A DNA stretch of 64,000 nucleotides, taken from assembly GCA_947445035.1 (NCBI GenBank), contig CANFCK010000005.1:62001-126000 (forward strand), in the 5' to 3' direction. Under the pieces are notes generated by a model, which searched no databases, was not told the origin of the DNA, and saw only the letters and a program-made list of their open reading frames with translations. This DNA comes from Deltaproteobacteria bacterium (GTDB lineage Bacteria; Myxococcota_A; UBA796; SXON01). Position 1 is the stretch's first letter. Every line of letters starts with the position of its first letter. The translations under genes and the position numbers were made by a program. Of this stretch, positions 38,101 through 46,011 are shown one piece after another.

Positions 38101-38193
38101 TGGAGCTACGGCCAGGTGATGACCGAGAACAACCTGAAGGTCGGCGCGGTGATGACGGACTTCTTGCGGTGGTACCGGGGAGATTCGGCGTAG
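35167..38193 (+). CDS. Double radical SAM fusion protein (B12-binding-type plus peptide-maturase-type)
   Basis: 1,008 residues. About residues 88-235 form a Rossmann-like domain of the B12-binding type (LVCITLLEGYWEGVVSLIRT, HVAVGGVLPTLAP, VTFVCRGAGEVFLPRLL) without the DxHxxG cobalamin His. A first radical SAM domain follows with CVHKCVFC (C304, C308, C311). After a helical linker, a second, different radical SAM domain has CELRCNYC (C706, C710, C713), LQFFGGEALMEW and LSSNGWSLD, ending with VDWDGTIYGGNAFLHE. No SPASM cysteines are seen. The second half is paralogous to the next gene. Start ATG has GATACG with its TA 12 nt upstream. Substrates unknown; a natural-product or peptide modification role is possible, but I found no precursor peptide nearby. 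Confidence 0.85.
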   Translation: MPTPSRPQDRGWTWQRAATGERTVRHQGLAGRVELVDEADGSWAARLRSAERALMAGAPAATTIRRGGDDRCVWDGPTTRPPSSDAPVRRVLFFESLMNAEMPHNDAELSQGVLHMISSLAGLPTEVVLANVKMAIVGTDRPTQGLDTLQNALAGGPIQLVCITLLEGYWEGVVSLIRTLRDLGCRAHVAVGGVLPTLAPDAVVSHLPDVTFVCRGAGEVFLPRLLTILGPDASIDTALSEAQVGALLSMDGLYARDAAGRRLIVANAAAVVEVPDLDAVTLDLRWLQAHHFATGIELATSRGCVHKCVFCSILGRERYQARSVDNLLELLSAYETRLQELFGADIPRNARRVHLSDDDFACDRDRAAGFFRAILGTKFRLSSVQVSIGDLCRNEGGRVLPEPDLVLLDTIVPACFDDAGRPMPNVDFVADHRTRRWSSYLQIGVESFSDVELVRLGKGYKREHVRAIVHALAERRLHHDAYFILCNRDTTLMELVAVLDEVVRLKTLFPVYFHIRFPVVGHLVSYATSASWRRRVQQGDDGAFVLRGLLSEPGHPELDYPLVDHDQPRDPLVAAFVDEGLFTDGNRYADTFVRLRERVLSALKAGCDAPVDHQYAARVLDDRPRRRLFQLLDLARRSSHAEAGDPEHPAQLENSPALRVAVAGQADVLKQVCDQRLGPTSTWLPAFQRYTMGGVTRLVVIPTWQCELRCNYCYIPKQDGRVMTEATLERAVDLLLSSERRRLTLQFFGGEALMEWGLVQHAMAWGAETALKRGKELDFVLSSNGWSLDANKLAWLADRPVKLELSLDGDREAMRRFRPAARAGLDSYDNGIAPRVAEILHSGLHYDVIMVVHPELIGKLAANFFHIADLGFRRVQINFALGKTWSPAQRKVLAEQCFTIAAELPKRPELVLVNAENRPMPMRLNGEVTVDWDGTIYGGNAFLHETEHKSRFVRGHLDDLGNFDRYWMDAPSNRELVEWSYGQVMTENNLKVGAVMTDFLRWYRGDSA

Positions 38194-38195
38194 TC

Positions 38196-39314
38196 TTGCC
38201 CCCCGCGATCCCCCTCCCCTCCGACGAGCAGGTGGCGCGTCGCCTGGCGCAGATGCTTGCCCACGACTCCAGCCAAACCGGCGACAACGCCACGACTGAC
38301 CGGCTGATGTTGATGCTGACGCGCAGCTGCGAGCTGCGTTGCAGCTACTGTTTCGTCGACGTCACCGAGTCTGGGTGGCGGGAGCCGCACCCCGGAACAC
38401 TTGCAACGTCGTCGCTGGACCAGCCGCCGGTGGGGGACCTCGCCGAGGCGACCGCCCGCCGCGCCATCGACCTTTTGATGTCGAGCCCCAAGCCGCGGCT
38501 GTCGATCCAACTCTTCGGGGGCGAGCCTACACGGCGCTGGGACACCGTCGTGCTGTTGCTTGACTACGCCACGAGCCACCGGTCGCGACAGGGTCGCGAG
38601 TTGGCGATTCAGCTCACCACCAACGGGCTGGGCTTTGACGCGGGCCGGCTGGATGAGCTCGCCGCCGCCGGAGTGGTGGTGCAGCTTTCCGTGGACGGCG
38701 CCGCCCACGGCAACCGCTTCCGGCGGCCGCATCTTACGCCGCAAGACGACGCCGACACCCGCTGGAAGGCCGCTGTCACCGCGCTCGCATCGGGTCCCGC
38801 GCGTTGGTTTCTCAACGTGACGGTGCCTCCAGCCGCGGCCGGCGAGCTCCCCAACCGCTACGCCGACGCACGGGCGATGGGCGCACCGGCGCTGCAACTG
38901 AACTACGCCACTGGCCTGCGTTTTTCGCGTGAGCAGGCGCAGGCCTATTTGCGGGGACTCACGGGCGTCCTCGTCGATCATGCGCGGGCGCCGGACCTCC
39001 AACTGTTCAACCGTCAGGCGGCGGCCGACCCCGCGCCGCTCTGCGGCGACGTGCTGTGCGACGTCGATGGCACCTTGCTACAAGTGGGCGGAATCTTTCA
39101 TGAGAAGCGCTTTCCGGCCCTCCGGCGAGCCTACGTGCACGGGCACGTCGACACCGCGGAACGCTGGGTGGGCCACCGGGCTACGCTCGCGCAGCTCTGG
39201 GAACGCACCCGCGCGGCGCTCACCGAGGAAGAAACCGAGCTCTTCGCCAACGGGATGGCGATGGGTGCGGCCAGCGACCTGGTGGCGAGGACCGTCCGCG
39301 CGCTGGTGGGGTGA
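38196..39314 (+). CDS. Radical SAM protein, paralogue of the preceding gene's C-terminal half
   Basis: 372 residues from a TTG at 38196, 2 nt after the fusion gene's stop (later GTG 38232 and ATG 38253 are alternatives). CELRCSYC (C45, C49, C52), LSIQLFGGEPTRRWD, LTTNGLGFDAGRLDEL and LSVDGAAHGNRF match peptide-maturase-type radical SAM enzymes. The C-terminal LCDVDGTLLQVGGIFHEKRF aligns in order with VDWDGTIYGGNAFLHE of the preceding protein. No SPASM cysteine set is evident. The two genes almost certainly form one operon and act on related substrates. Converges on a TetR gene. Confidence 0.8.
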   Translation: MPPAIPLPSDEQVARRLAQMLAHDSSQTGDNATTDRLMLMLTRSCELRCSYCFVDVTESGWREPHPGTLATSSLDQPPVGDLAEATARRAIDLLMSSPKPRLSIQLFGGEPTRRWDTVVLLLDYATSHRSRQGRELAIQLTTNGLGFDAGRLDELAAAGVVVQLSVDGAAHGNRFRRPHLTPQDDADTRWKAAVTALASGPARWFLNVTVPPAAAGELPNRYADARAMGAPALQLNYATGLRFSREQAQAYLRGLTGVLVDHARAPDLQLFNRQAAADPAPLCGDVLCDVDGTLLQVGGIFHEKRFPALRRAYVHGHVDTAERWVGHRATLAQLWERTRAALTEEETELFANGMAMGAASDLVARTVRALVG

Positions 39315-39336
39315 GGGGTACGGACCCCTTTGGGGG

Positions 39337-39951
39337 TTAGCCACCGCCTCCGTGACGAGCCGGGATTCTGAGCGGTTGAAGAGCGCGGGCGAGGGCCTTC
39401 TCCGTAGCGAGGCCGGAGACGCCGTCGATCCGTGCGAGCGCCAGGCCGTGGATCGCGGAGGCCAGGTAGCAGGCCCGGTCGGGATCACGACGCGCACCAA
39501 GGGCGACCTCCAGCGCGCGGCTCGGGGACGCTATCCTGAGCATTCCATGGAGACCGCGCGCGCCTGAGCCCGGGGCATGCCAGCCCTCGCCGGAGACGAG
39601 CCGGTACAAGTTGGCATGGGCGGCAGCGAAGGCGACCCACCGTCTCGCGGCCTCCGACAGGGGGACCGCCCGGCCGGTTGGGACCCGCGCTCCTGCCAGC
39701 AGCAGTTCGAGCGCGGACTCGGCCACCGCGGCCCGCAGGCCCGCCAGGTTTCCGAACTGGCGGACGAGCGCGGTAGCGGTAACGCCAGGGTCCCGCGCGA
39801 GTCCTCGGAGGCTGAGCGCACAGGGCCCGTGGAGCTCGACGAGCTGCCGCCCGCGGGCAAGAGCGGAGGGCGCCAGGTTCCCGTGGTGGTAGCGGCGCTT
39901 GCGGTACCAGCCGTCGGCGCGGGTGGCAGGGGGGACGAGGGTGGCGTCCAT
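39337..39951 (-). CDS. TetR/AcrR-family regulator
   Basis: 204 residues from the ATG at 39951 (MDATLVPPATRADGW). The HTH is RYHHGNLAPSALARGRQLVELHGPCALSLRGLARDPGVTATALVRQFGN, the YHHGNL type of TetR. The C-terminal ligand domain has the ARRWVAFAAAHANLYRLV helix typical of this subgroup (TetR_C_33-like). TAACAT with its TA 13 nt before the ATG overlaps a direct repeat GTTAGCATC/GTTACCATT (39961-39979) that may be the operator. It probably represses itself and perhaps the divergent YciB-like gene. Confidence 0.85.
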   Translation of the reverse strand: MDATLVPPATRADGWYRKRRYHHGNLAPSALARGRQLVELHGPCALSLRGLARDPGVTATALVRQFGNLAGLRAAVAESALELLLAGARVPTGRAVPLSEAARRWVAFAAAHANLYRLVSGEGWHAPGSGARGLHGMLRIASPSRALEVALGARRDPDRACYLASAIHGLALARIDGVSGLATEKALARALQPLRIPARHGGGG

Positions 39952-40050
39952 GGACCTTATGTTAGCATCGTTACCATTGGGCCGCAAGGGGCCTGGGGGT
40001 GCGTCTGGCCGCCATTCCTCGACGTTGGCGAGGCGCGCTCTGACAGTGGC

Positions 40051-40116
40051 GCCGACGGGCGCCGACGGGCGCCGACGGGTGTCGACGGGCGTCGACGGGC
40101 GTCGACGGGCGCCGAC
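40051..40116 (+). repeat. 10-bp tandem repeat
   Basis: Six full units and part of a seventh of GCCGACGGGC/GTCGACGGGC lie in perfect 10-bp register in the spacer between the TetR gene and the YciB-like gene. The first three units are GCC type, the next three GTC type. It may affect promoter spacing or be a copy-number-variable tract. Confidence 0.85.
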
Positions 40117-40155
40117 TCGCATCGTCCGCCCCGCTCGCGCGATACCCGCCGATCC

Positions 40156-40899
40156 GTGCTCCCCCTGCTCGCCAGTCTAGGCCCCCTGGTCGTTTTCTAC
40201 GCCTTCGACTGGACGATGGGACTGAAGCCCGCGATCGTCGCGACGTCTATTTACTCGATCGGCGGGGTCCTATGGCGCCTGTACCGCAAAGAGCCGATCA
40301 CCTTCTTGTTCAAGGTGATTGCGACCACCACCGTCGGCCTCGGCCTCATCGACATCTGGCTGGCCAGCCCGCGCTTTTTCTCCTGGGAGGCGTCGATCAC
40401 CAACGCCGGCTTTGGCGGCTGGTTCTTGTGGCTGACGCTCAAGGGGCCCGGACCCTTCGTCGACGAGATGCTGCGGCTGCGCCCGGAGCTCGCGGCCCAG
40501 CTTGGCCCGGGGCGCCTGACCGGGATGATCCGGGTGCTGTTGGCGATGACCGTGCTTTTCCACATCGCGACCGGCGTGCTCTACGCATGGATCGCCTGGT
40601 CCTACCCGGTGGAAAAAGCGGTTGGACTTCGGGTGCTCTACGGGAATCTGGCGATGGTCCCCTTCCTCGCGGCCGTCTTCTTCGGGCTGGCGCCGCTGCA
40701 CAGCCTGGCGACGCGGCGCGGTTGGATGCCCGCTGGCGAGGGTGCCGACGGAGCCGAGCTACCCGACCCCGAGCGCGGAGAGCAGCCGCTTGATGGCGGC
40801 GTCGAGGCCGGCGTCCGCCTGGATGCCCTTGGCCATGACCCAGACGGCGAAACGTTCCCCGCGCGCGAGCGCGACCCCGGGCCACCCGGCGTGCCGTAG
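40156..40899 (+). CDS. YciB/IspZ-like inner-membrane protein
   Basis: Up to 247 residues from a GTG at 40156. Six hydrophobic segments: LLASLGPLVVFYAFDWT, AIVATSIYSIGGVLW, ITFLFKVIATTTVGLGLID, TNAGFGGWFLWLTL, MIRVLLAMTVLFHIATGVLYAWIAW and VLYGNLAMVPFLAAVFFGL. The order (helix, charged turn with R...KEPI, GLIDIWL, WEASITN) resembles the septation protein A (YciB) family but conservation is weak. The last 45 residues overlap the 3' end of the converging methylthiotransferase gene by 141 nt and are hydrophilic; the true stop may have been lost. Confidence 0.55.
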   Translation: MLPLLASLGPLVVFYAFDWTMGLKPAIVATSIYSIGGVLWRLYRKEPITFLFKVIATTTVGLGLIDIWLASPRFFSWEASITNAGFGGWFLWLTLKGPGPFVDEMLRLRPELAAQLGPGRLTGMIRVLLAMTVLFHIATGVLYAWIAWSYPVEKAVGLRVLYGNLAMVPFLAAVFFGLAPLHSLATRRGWMPAGEGADGAELPDPERGEQPLDGGVEAGVRLDALGHDPDGETFPARERDPGPPGVP

Positions 40900-42282
40900 G
40901 CCAAGCTCGATCGTCCGCCCGTCCGCGTGGCGCAGGCCGAGCACGACCGCGTCAGCGGACACGCGCACCGAGCCGAAGACCCAGCCGTCGGTGAGCACGA
41001 TACTTTTTTGTCGCGACAATACCCGCTGAAAGCCGCGCGCCGTCTGGGTGAGCCACGCCTGACCCTCCGCGGTTTCCGACGGCCCCGCGGGCCCTGGCGC
41101 TTCGCCAGACTCAGAGCCCCCGTCTGCGCTCACCGCGAGCCTCGGCGTGTCAGCACCGCCATCCCAACGGCGGATGGGCAAGAGCCCCGCCTGCGCGCGG
41201 GCCTGCAGCTCGGCCAAGGCCAGGTCCCGACGTGCTTTGAGAACCTCGGGAACCAGCCGCAACGGCGCCGTGCCGGGCCGCGGCTGGTAGGCGTTGAAGC
41301 TGGGTAAATCGAAGGCGCGGCTGACCTCGACGCTCTCCCGGAACTCGGCGTCGGTCTCGTCGCCGAAGCCGTAGATGAGATCGGTGCGCACGACCAGACT
41401 CGGCGCGGCCGCCTTGAGCCGGCGCACGGCGGCGACGACGTCCTTCGGGTCGTAGGTGCGCTCCATCTGACGGAGAATACGGGCGGAGCCGGACTGGATC
41501 GGGAGCCCCAGAAAAGCCCAGCGACCGTTGGTGAAATGGGGGAGCAGCGCCTCGAAGTGCTCCAAAAACAGCGTGGGCTCCATGCTTTCGGCGGCGAGGC
41601 GGAATTCCCCCGGCTCGTTGGAGACCGCGGTCACCAGGTCCACCACCGTCTGCCCGAGGTCGGTGCCCCACGCGCTCAGGTCCGTGGACACCAGGAGAAT
41701 GTCGTGGAGCCCCTCCCCCACGCCGCGGCGCAAATCGACCAGCACCTGGTCCACGGTCCGAGACTTGGGGCGCCCCGTTGCGCGGCGAATGGCGCAGAAG
41801 CTGCAGGTGCCAAGGCAGCCGGTGCTCGCGAGGATGTGGAACCACCCCGCTGAAAGATCGTTGCCAGCGTACTCGTTGTGCAACGCGGGCTGCACGTCGT
41901 CGAAGCGGACCCGCTCGGCGCCGAACACGATGTCGAGGCCCGGGAGGTGCCGAGGATCGAAGCGAGCGCTCTGTGCAAACGGCGCCAACTCCACGGCGAG
42001 ACGGCGGGGGTCGATGCTGACAAGGCAACCGGTCGTCACCACCGGCGCGGTGGGCGCGCGCGAGGCCAAGGTCTGGAGCACGTCCCAGGTGAGCTGCGCC
42101 TGACGGGCGTCGGAGCCGCAGGTGTTGACCAGGTGCGCGTCGGCCGACTCGGCATCCGCCACCACCACGAACCCGTTGGCCTCGAGGTAATCGTGCACCT
42201 GGGACGTGACCGCGCCGGCGTAGGGACAACAGCGAAACGCCTGGTGGAGGAAGATTCGACTGCCTGGGACCACACGAATCAT
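40759..42282 (-). CDS. Methylthiotransferase-type radical SAM enzyme (MiaB/RimO-like)
   Basis: 507 residues from the ATG at 42282. The N-terminal MTTase domain has its cysteines at C18 or C19 (RCCPYAGAV, replacing the usual GCPKN), C55 (VNTCGS) and C86 (TTGCL), for the auxiliary cluster. The radical SAM motif is CLGTCSFC (C156, C160, C163), followed by RGRP-like ATGRPKSR and LPIQSGSARILRQMERTY. The C-terminal part (about 390-507) is a TRAM-like or other beta-rich domain I cannot name. Compared with MiaB and RimO the first motif is changed, so the substrate may differ. TTAGGG has its TA 13 nt upstream of the start. Confidence 0.8.
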   Translation of the reverse strand: MIRVVPGSRIFLHQAFRCCPYAGAVTSQVHDYLEANGFVVVADAESADAHLVNTCGSDARQAQLTWDVLQTLASRAPTAPVVTTGCLVSIDPRRLAVELAPFAQSARFDPRHLPGLDIVFGAERVRFDDVQPALHNEYAGNDLSAGWFHILASTGCLGTCSFCAIRRATGRPKSRTVDQVLVDLRRGVGEGLHDILLVSTDLSAWGTDLGQTVVDLVTAVSNEPGEFRLAAESMEPTLFLEHFEALLPHFTNGRWAFLGLPIQSGSARILRQMERTYDPKDVVAAVRRLKAAAPSLVVRTDLIYGFGDETDAEFRESVEVSRAFDLPSFNAYQPRPGTAPLRLVPEVLKARRDLALAELQARAQAGLLPIRRWDGGADTPRLAVSADGGSESGEAPGPAGPSETAEGQAWLTQTARGFQRVLSRQKSIVLTDGWVFGSVRVSADAVVLGLRHADGRTIELGLRHAGWPGVALARGERFAVWVMAKGIQADAGLDAAIKRLLSALGVG

Positions 42283-42299
42283 GAAGTGAGCCCTAACTC

Positions 42300-42531
42300 G
42301 ACCGGGGGAGGCCTCATGCGGCCGTCCCGACGCCCACACCCCGGAGCGGCTGGCCTGGGAGGGCCAGGTCAACGGCGCCTCGGTGCGGCGCACCCGCAAA
42401 GTGTTCCGGTCGCCCCTGATGGGCAACCTCCGCCTCATCGATCGCTACTGCTCGAAGCCAACGGATTCTACGTTGAGCAAGCGTGGGACGACCACGTGGG
42501 CGGGCTGGTTCGGGCGCTGCCGGTGCGGTGA
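42300..42531 (+). pseudogene. Frameshifted gene remnant
   Basis: Two frames together read like the end of a protein: CGRPDAHTPERLAWEGQV, then VFRSPLMGNLRLIDRY in the first frame, then, after a shift near 42455, LLEANGFYVEQAWDDHVGGL and a stop at about 42531. Codon use fits the genome. I do not recognise the family. It fills most of the 307 bp between the methylthiotransferase and damaged CotH genes. It could also be chance in GC-rich DNA. Confidence 0.35.
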
Positions 42532-42589
42532 GCAGCAGCGGGTCACCGGTCTCCCAAAATCCGGGATATAAACTACTGAACTCGCCCCA

Positions 42590-43792
42590 TTGAAGCTCAA
42601 GGGCGCGGGCGACCCCGCGCCTGACTGCGCAGTCGTGTCGGATCTGGCCGACGCGAACTTCCTTGAGGGGGATGCGGTCCACTTCACCGTCGCGTGTTCC
42701 GGGGCTCTGTCCACCGAGGGCGCGCGGTTCACCGTAGACGGACTCCCCGCGGGCGCCGCGTTCGACGCGGACACACGTTCGTTTGCCTGGACCACGGGCC
42801 CGGCGGATGGGGGCAGGATCGACCTCTCCTTCTCCGTGCTCCCCCTCGACGATTCCTCCGACAAGCCCGACCGCGGCACCGTGACCTTCTGGGTCGCCGA
42901 CGATCCATCTCGGGCGGACAACGTCGCCGTCTCGCCGGAGACGTACACCGAGGAGTGGGGCCTCCCGGTGGTGCACATCGCGACCAGCGCGGTGTTGAAC
43001 GCGGCGACCGACTCCGAGGCCACGGTCACCTGGTACGGTCGCGACTACCCCACCGGGATGCAGATCCACGGGAAGACCAGCGCGCTCTATCCGAAGGTCA
43101 GCTACCGGCTGAAGTTCACCGACGAGGAGCTGCCGATCCCCAGCTGGGGCGTCACGCGTGATCACCTGCTCCTGATCTCCACCTTCCACGACAACAGCTA
43201 TGTCCGCCAGAAGTTCACCTACGATCTCTGGGCCGCAATCGCTGACTACTGGGGTCAATCCCGCTTGACGCCGCGGACATTCTTCACGGTGGTGTACCTC
43301 AACGGCAGCTACCTGGGCCTCTACATTGGCGAGGACCGGCTCGACGACGAGTGGGCGGATCATCTCGGTTTTGAACGGGACGCGAACCTCTACAAGGCGG
43401 TGGACCCGGACGCCAACTGCGCGCTCACAGACCAGTACGGCGCCGAAAAATCATCGTTACATAAGGGCTATGAGAAGGCCGAGGGCGAGCCGGAGGACGA
43501 CTTCAGCGACCTCGAGGCCCTCGTGGAGTTCACGGGAAACAGCTCACCGGAGGCGATCATCTCCGGCTCGCCGGACTGGATCGACCTCAACGAGTGGATG
43601 GACGCGCTGGCGCTCCTGTTCTATGCGAACGGCGAGGACTCCTACGTCAAGAACCTCTACCTGCATCACGCGTACGACCGGTGGGCGGCAGCCCGCGAAG
43701 AGGACGCGGACTGGACGGACTACGAGGGAGAGAAGGCCTACGTCTACGCCTGGGTCGCCGAGCGCGCGACCCACTTCAACGAACGCCAGTAA
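42590..43792 (+). CDS. CotH-family protein, probably degraded at both ends
   Basis: 400 residues in the best frame, starting at a TTG with no ribosome site and no signal peptide. A beta-domain (about 10-110, cadherin-like DGLPAGAAFDADTRSFAW) precedes a CotH fold: MQIHGKTSALYPKVSYRLKF, LISTFHDNSYVRQKF, FFTVVYLNGSYLGLYIGED, and LLFYANGEDSYVKNLYLHH. The final strand with the DxD motif (DFDYAF in the intact paralogue at 16865) is missing; the frame ends at NERQ soon after. So the kinase is probably inactive, a decaying paralogue. The missing start agrees with this. Confidence 0.6.
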   Translation: MKLKGAGDPAPDCAVVSDLADANFLEGDAVHFTVACSGALSTEGARFTVDGLPAGAAFDADTRSFAWTTGPADGGRIDLSFSVLPLDDSSDKPDRGTVTFWVADDPSRADNVAVSPETYTEEWGLPVVHIATSAVLNAATDSEATVTWYGRDYPTGMQIHGKTSALYPKVSYRLKFTDEELPIPSWGVTRDHLLLISTFHDNSYVRQKFTYDLWAAIADYWGQSRLTPRTFFTVVYLNGSYLGLYIGEDRLDDEWADHLGFERDANLYKAVDPDANCALTDQYGAEKSSLHKGYEKAEGEPEDDFSDLEALVEFTGNSSPEAIISGSPDWIDLNEWMDALALLFYANGEDSYVKNLYLHHAYDRWAAAREEDADWTDYEGEKAYVYAWVAERATHFNERQ

Positions 43793-43906
43793 TATCCCAG
43801 CTCTGGTTCGCGCCGGGGGGCGCTGCGAGGCCGAGTACGAGCAGCAATCCGACTCGTGGCACGAGTTGCTCGAACCCTGGTATCAGTACGGACGCACCGA
43901 GCCCGG

Positions 43907-45640
43907 TCAGCGGGCGGGCGTCAAAGCCTCCGCCCGCAGCTCGGCCACCACCTCTCCCGGGAACGGAAACCACCGCAGACGCTCGGCGGCTGCCGGAAGG
44001 ACGGGATCTTCCAGCACCAGGTCGCGACCGCTAATCCGTAGCTCCTCCGCCACCCGCCTGGCCTCGGCCAGATAGCTGGGGAGCACCGATTCCGGCTCGG
44101 TGGAGTGCCGGCTGCGGTACTCGACGCCGCCGGGGCCGAACTTGACGTCCTGCAGGTGCATCAGCGAGCTGGACGTGAAACCGCGGTAGCGCCAGTTCCC
44201 GCCGCGCGGGTCGACATCGTAGAGTGGCAAAAACAACCAACCGTGTTCGGCGATGAACTCGACGGCTTCGATCACGAAGTTGAAGGACTCGTCCGAGATG
44301 AAGTAGTTGAAGTTCACGCGGATCCAGCCGGGGCGCACCGACTGCACGCCGCTGATGATGGCGCACTCGTGGTTGTGACTGTCGGCGACGTCGATGCCAA
44401 GCAGGCGATGCCCGTACGGTCCTGCACACGAGCAGCCTCCACGCGCCTGGATGCCGAACAGGTCGTTGAGCAAGGCGACGACGAAGTTGTAGTGCAAGAA
44501 CCGGTTTCGGTGGCGGACCAGGAACGACAGAATCGACAGCCGCCAAAGGTCGGGGTTGCCAAGCACCTTAAGCCCGGGGTGATGCCCCCACCGCGCTAGC
44601 GCACGCTCGACAAACTGCCCTTCCCGCTCGTGGATGAGCTCGCAGCCAATCGCGTCCTTGAACTGGAAAACCAACCCCGCTCGGATCGATTCGATGATGC
44701 CGGGGGTGCCCCCCTCTTCGCGGCGGACCGGGTCGCTGACATAGAGGTGCTCGTCGGCGGTGACGAATGCAACGGTGCCCCCCCCAGGACTCGACGGAAC
44801 TTTGTTGGTCAGGAGGTGGCGTTTGACGACGAGGATGCCGGGGGTTCCGGGTCCACCAAGAAATTTGTGAGGCGAAACGAAGATCGCGTCCTTGTATTGG
44901 AACTTGCCCGATTCCGTGGCGTCGTCGAGGTTCATCTCCATTCTGACATAGGGGCCGGCGGCCGCGAAATCCCAGAAGGAGAGGGCGCCGTGCTGGTGCA
45001 GGAGCGACGCGATCGCGCCGGTGCGACTCCCGATGCCGGTGACATTGCTGGCTGCCGAAAAGCTCCCGATCTTCAGGGCGCGGTCGGCGTACCGAATCAG
45101 CTCGGCTTCCAGCTGGGCCAGGTCGATGCGACCGTCGGCGTCCTCGTCGATGGTGACGACGTCGGCGATGGTTTCGCGCCACGGGAGCTCGTTGCTGTGG
45201 TGCTCGTAGGGGCCGATGAACACCACCGGGCGGTCGGCGGCGGGGATGTGCGCGGTCAGGTTGTAGCGCTCGTCCAGGTTGGCGGGAACGCGGATGTTGA
45301 GGATGTCGACGAGCTTGTTCACCGCGCCGGTGGCGCCAGACCCGCAGAAAATCACCACGTCGTCGGGTCCGCCGCCGACGGCCGCGTGGATGATGTCGCG
45401 TGCGTCCTCGCGAAAGCGCGTCGTCTGCGCGCCGGTGCCGCTGGTCTCGGTGTGGGTGTTGGCGTAGAGCGGCATCACTTCGTCGCGGATGAAGTCCTCG
45501 ATGTAGGTGAGATTTCGCCCCGAGGCGGTGTAGTCGGCGTAGGTGACGCGGCGGGCGCCGAAGGGCGTCTCCAGCACGCGGCCCTCGCCGATGATGGCAC
45601 GACGGACCGAGTCGAGCAAGTACCGTTGGGCGTCGGTCAT
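43907..45640 (-). CDS. Class V aminotransferase, cysteine desulfurase-like
   Basis: 577 residues, longer than SufS (about 410). PLP-enzyme marks: YTASGRNL, NTHTETSGTG, CGSGATGAVNKLVD, the EHHSNELPWRE histidine stack, SNVTGI, DFAAAGPYV, and the Schiff-base Lys K259 in VSPHKFLGGPGTPG. C403/C405 in ARGGCSCAGPYGH occupy the place of the catalytic Cys loop of cysteine desulfurases. About 120 extra C-terminal residues (EYRSRHSTEPESVL onward) are of unknown role. Could release sulfur from cysteine, or be a related lyase. Start ATG has GATACC, TA 12 nt upstream, and shares a 39-nt divergent spacer with the ATL gene. Confidence 0.85.
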   Translation of the reverse strand: MTDAQRYLLDSVRRAIIGEGRVLETPFGARRVTYADYTASGRNLTYIEDFIRDEVMPLYANTHTETSGTGAQTTRFREDARDIIHAAVGGGPDDVVIFCGSGATGAVNKLVDILNIRVPANLDERYNLTAHIPAADRPVVFIGPYEHHSNELPWRETIADVVTIDEDADGRIDLAQLEAELIRYADRALKIGSFSAASNVTGIGSRTGAIASLLHQHGALSFWDFAAAGPYVRMEMNLDDATESGKFQYKDAIFVSPHKFLGGPGTPGILVVKRHLLTNKVPSSPGGGTVAFVTADEHLYVSDPVRREEGGTPGIIESIRAGLVFQFKDAIGCELIHEREGQFVERALARWGHHPGLKVLGNPDLWRLSILSFLVRHRNRFLHYNFVVALLNDLFGIQARGGCSCAGPYGHRLLGIDVADSHNHECAIISGVQSVRPGWIRVNFNYFISDESFNFVIEAVEFIAEHGWLFLPLYDVDPRGGNWRYRGFTSSSLMHLQDVKFGPGGVEYRSRHSTEPESVLPSYLAEARRVAEELRISGRDLVLEDPVLPAAAERLRWFPFPGEVVAELRAEALTPAR

Positions 45641-45679
45641 GGGCCTGCGGTATCATGTGGCGGCGTTAGCAGGCGGCCG

Positions 45680-46009
45680 ATGGCCCGCCCTGTGACACCT
45701 TCGTTCCGCGAACGCGTCTACGCGCTGGTCCGGTCCATCCCCGAGGGGCGGGTGATGGGCTACGGGCACGTGGCCGCCGCCCTCGGCAACCCCGGCGCCG
45801 CGCGACAGGTGGGCTACGGGATGGCCGCGCTACCGCCCGAAACCGACGTGCCGTGGCACCGGGTCATCCACTCGGACGGGAGCCTCGCGACCAAGGGCGA
45901 TCCGGTGCGCCTGGTGGTGCAGCGCGGGCTCCTGATGCGGGAGGGCCTCCAGTTTCGACGCGACCGCCTCGACATGGCGGCGGTCGGCTGGGTGCCAGCG
46001 ACAGGCTGA
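45680..46009 (+). CDS. Alkyltransferase-like (ATL) DNA-binding protein
   Basis: 109 residues of the MGMT DNA-binding domain (SFRERVYALVRSIPEGRVMGYGHVAAALGNPGAARQVGYGM). The acceptor-site motif reads PWHRV: Trp59 replaces the reactive Cys of O6-alkylguanine transferases (PCHRV). That is the hallmark of ATL proteins, which bind alkylated guanine and hand it to nucleotide excision repair. TTAGCA (45666-45671) lies 8 nt upstream and there is no Shine-Dalgarno. The stop is 2 nt before the WaaA-LpxK start. Confidence 0.92.
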   Translation: MARPVTPSFRERVYALVRSIPEGRVMGYGHVAAALGNPGAARQVGYGMAALPPETDVPWHRVIHSDGSLATKGDPVRLVVQRGLLMREGLQFRRDRLDMAAVGWVPATG

Positions 46010-46011
46010 GC

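Noticed and set aside
42314-43363. 349-codon minus-strand ORF over the damaged CotH gene
   Set aside because: No recognisable motif; CotH similarity on the other strand is clear even if damaged.
44630-45679. Upstream extension of the ATL frame
   Set aside because: It is antisense to the aminotransferase; ATL proteins start near the ATG at 45680 with a good -10.
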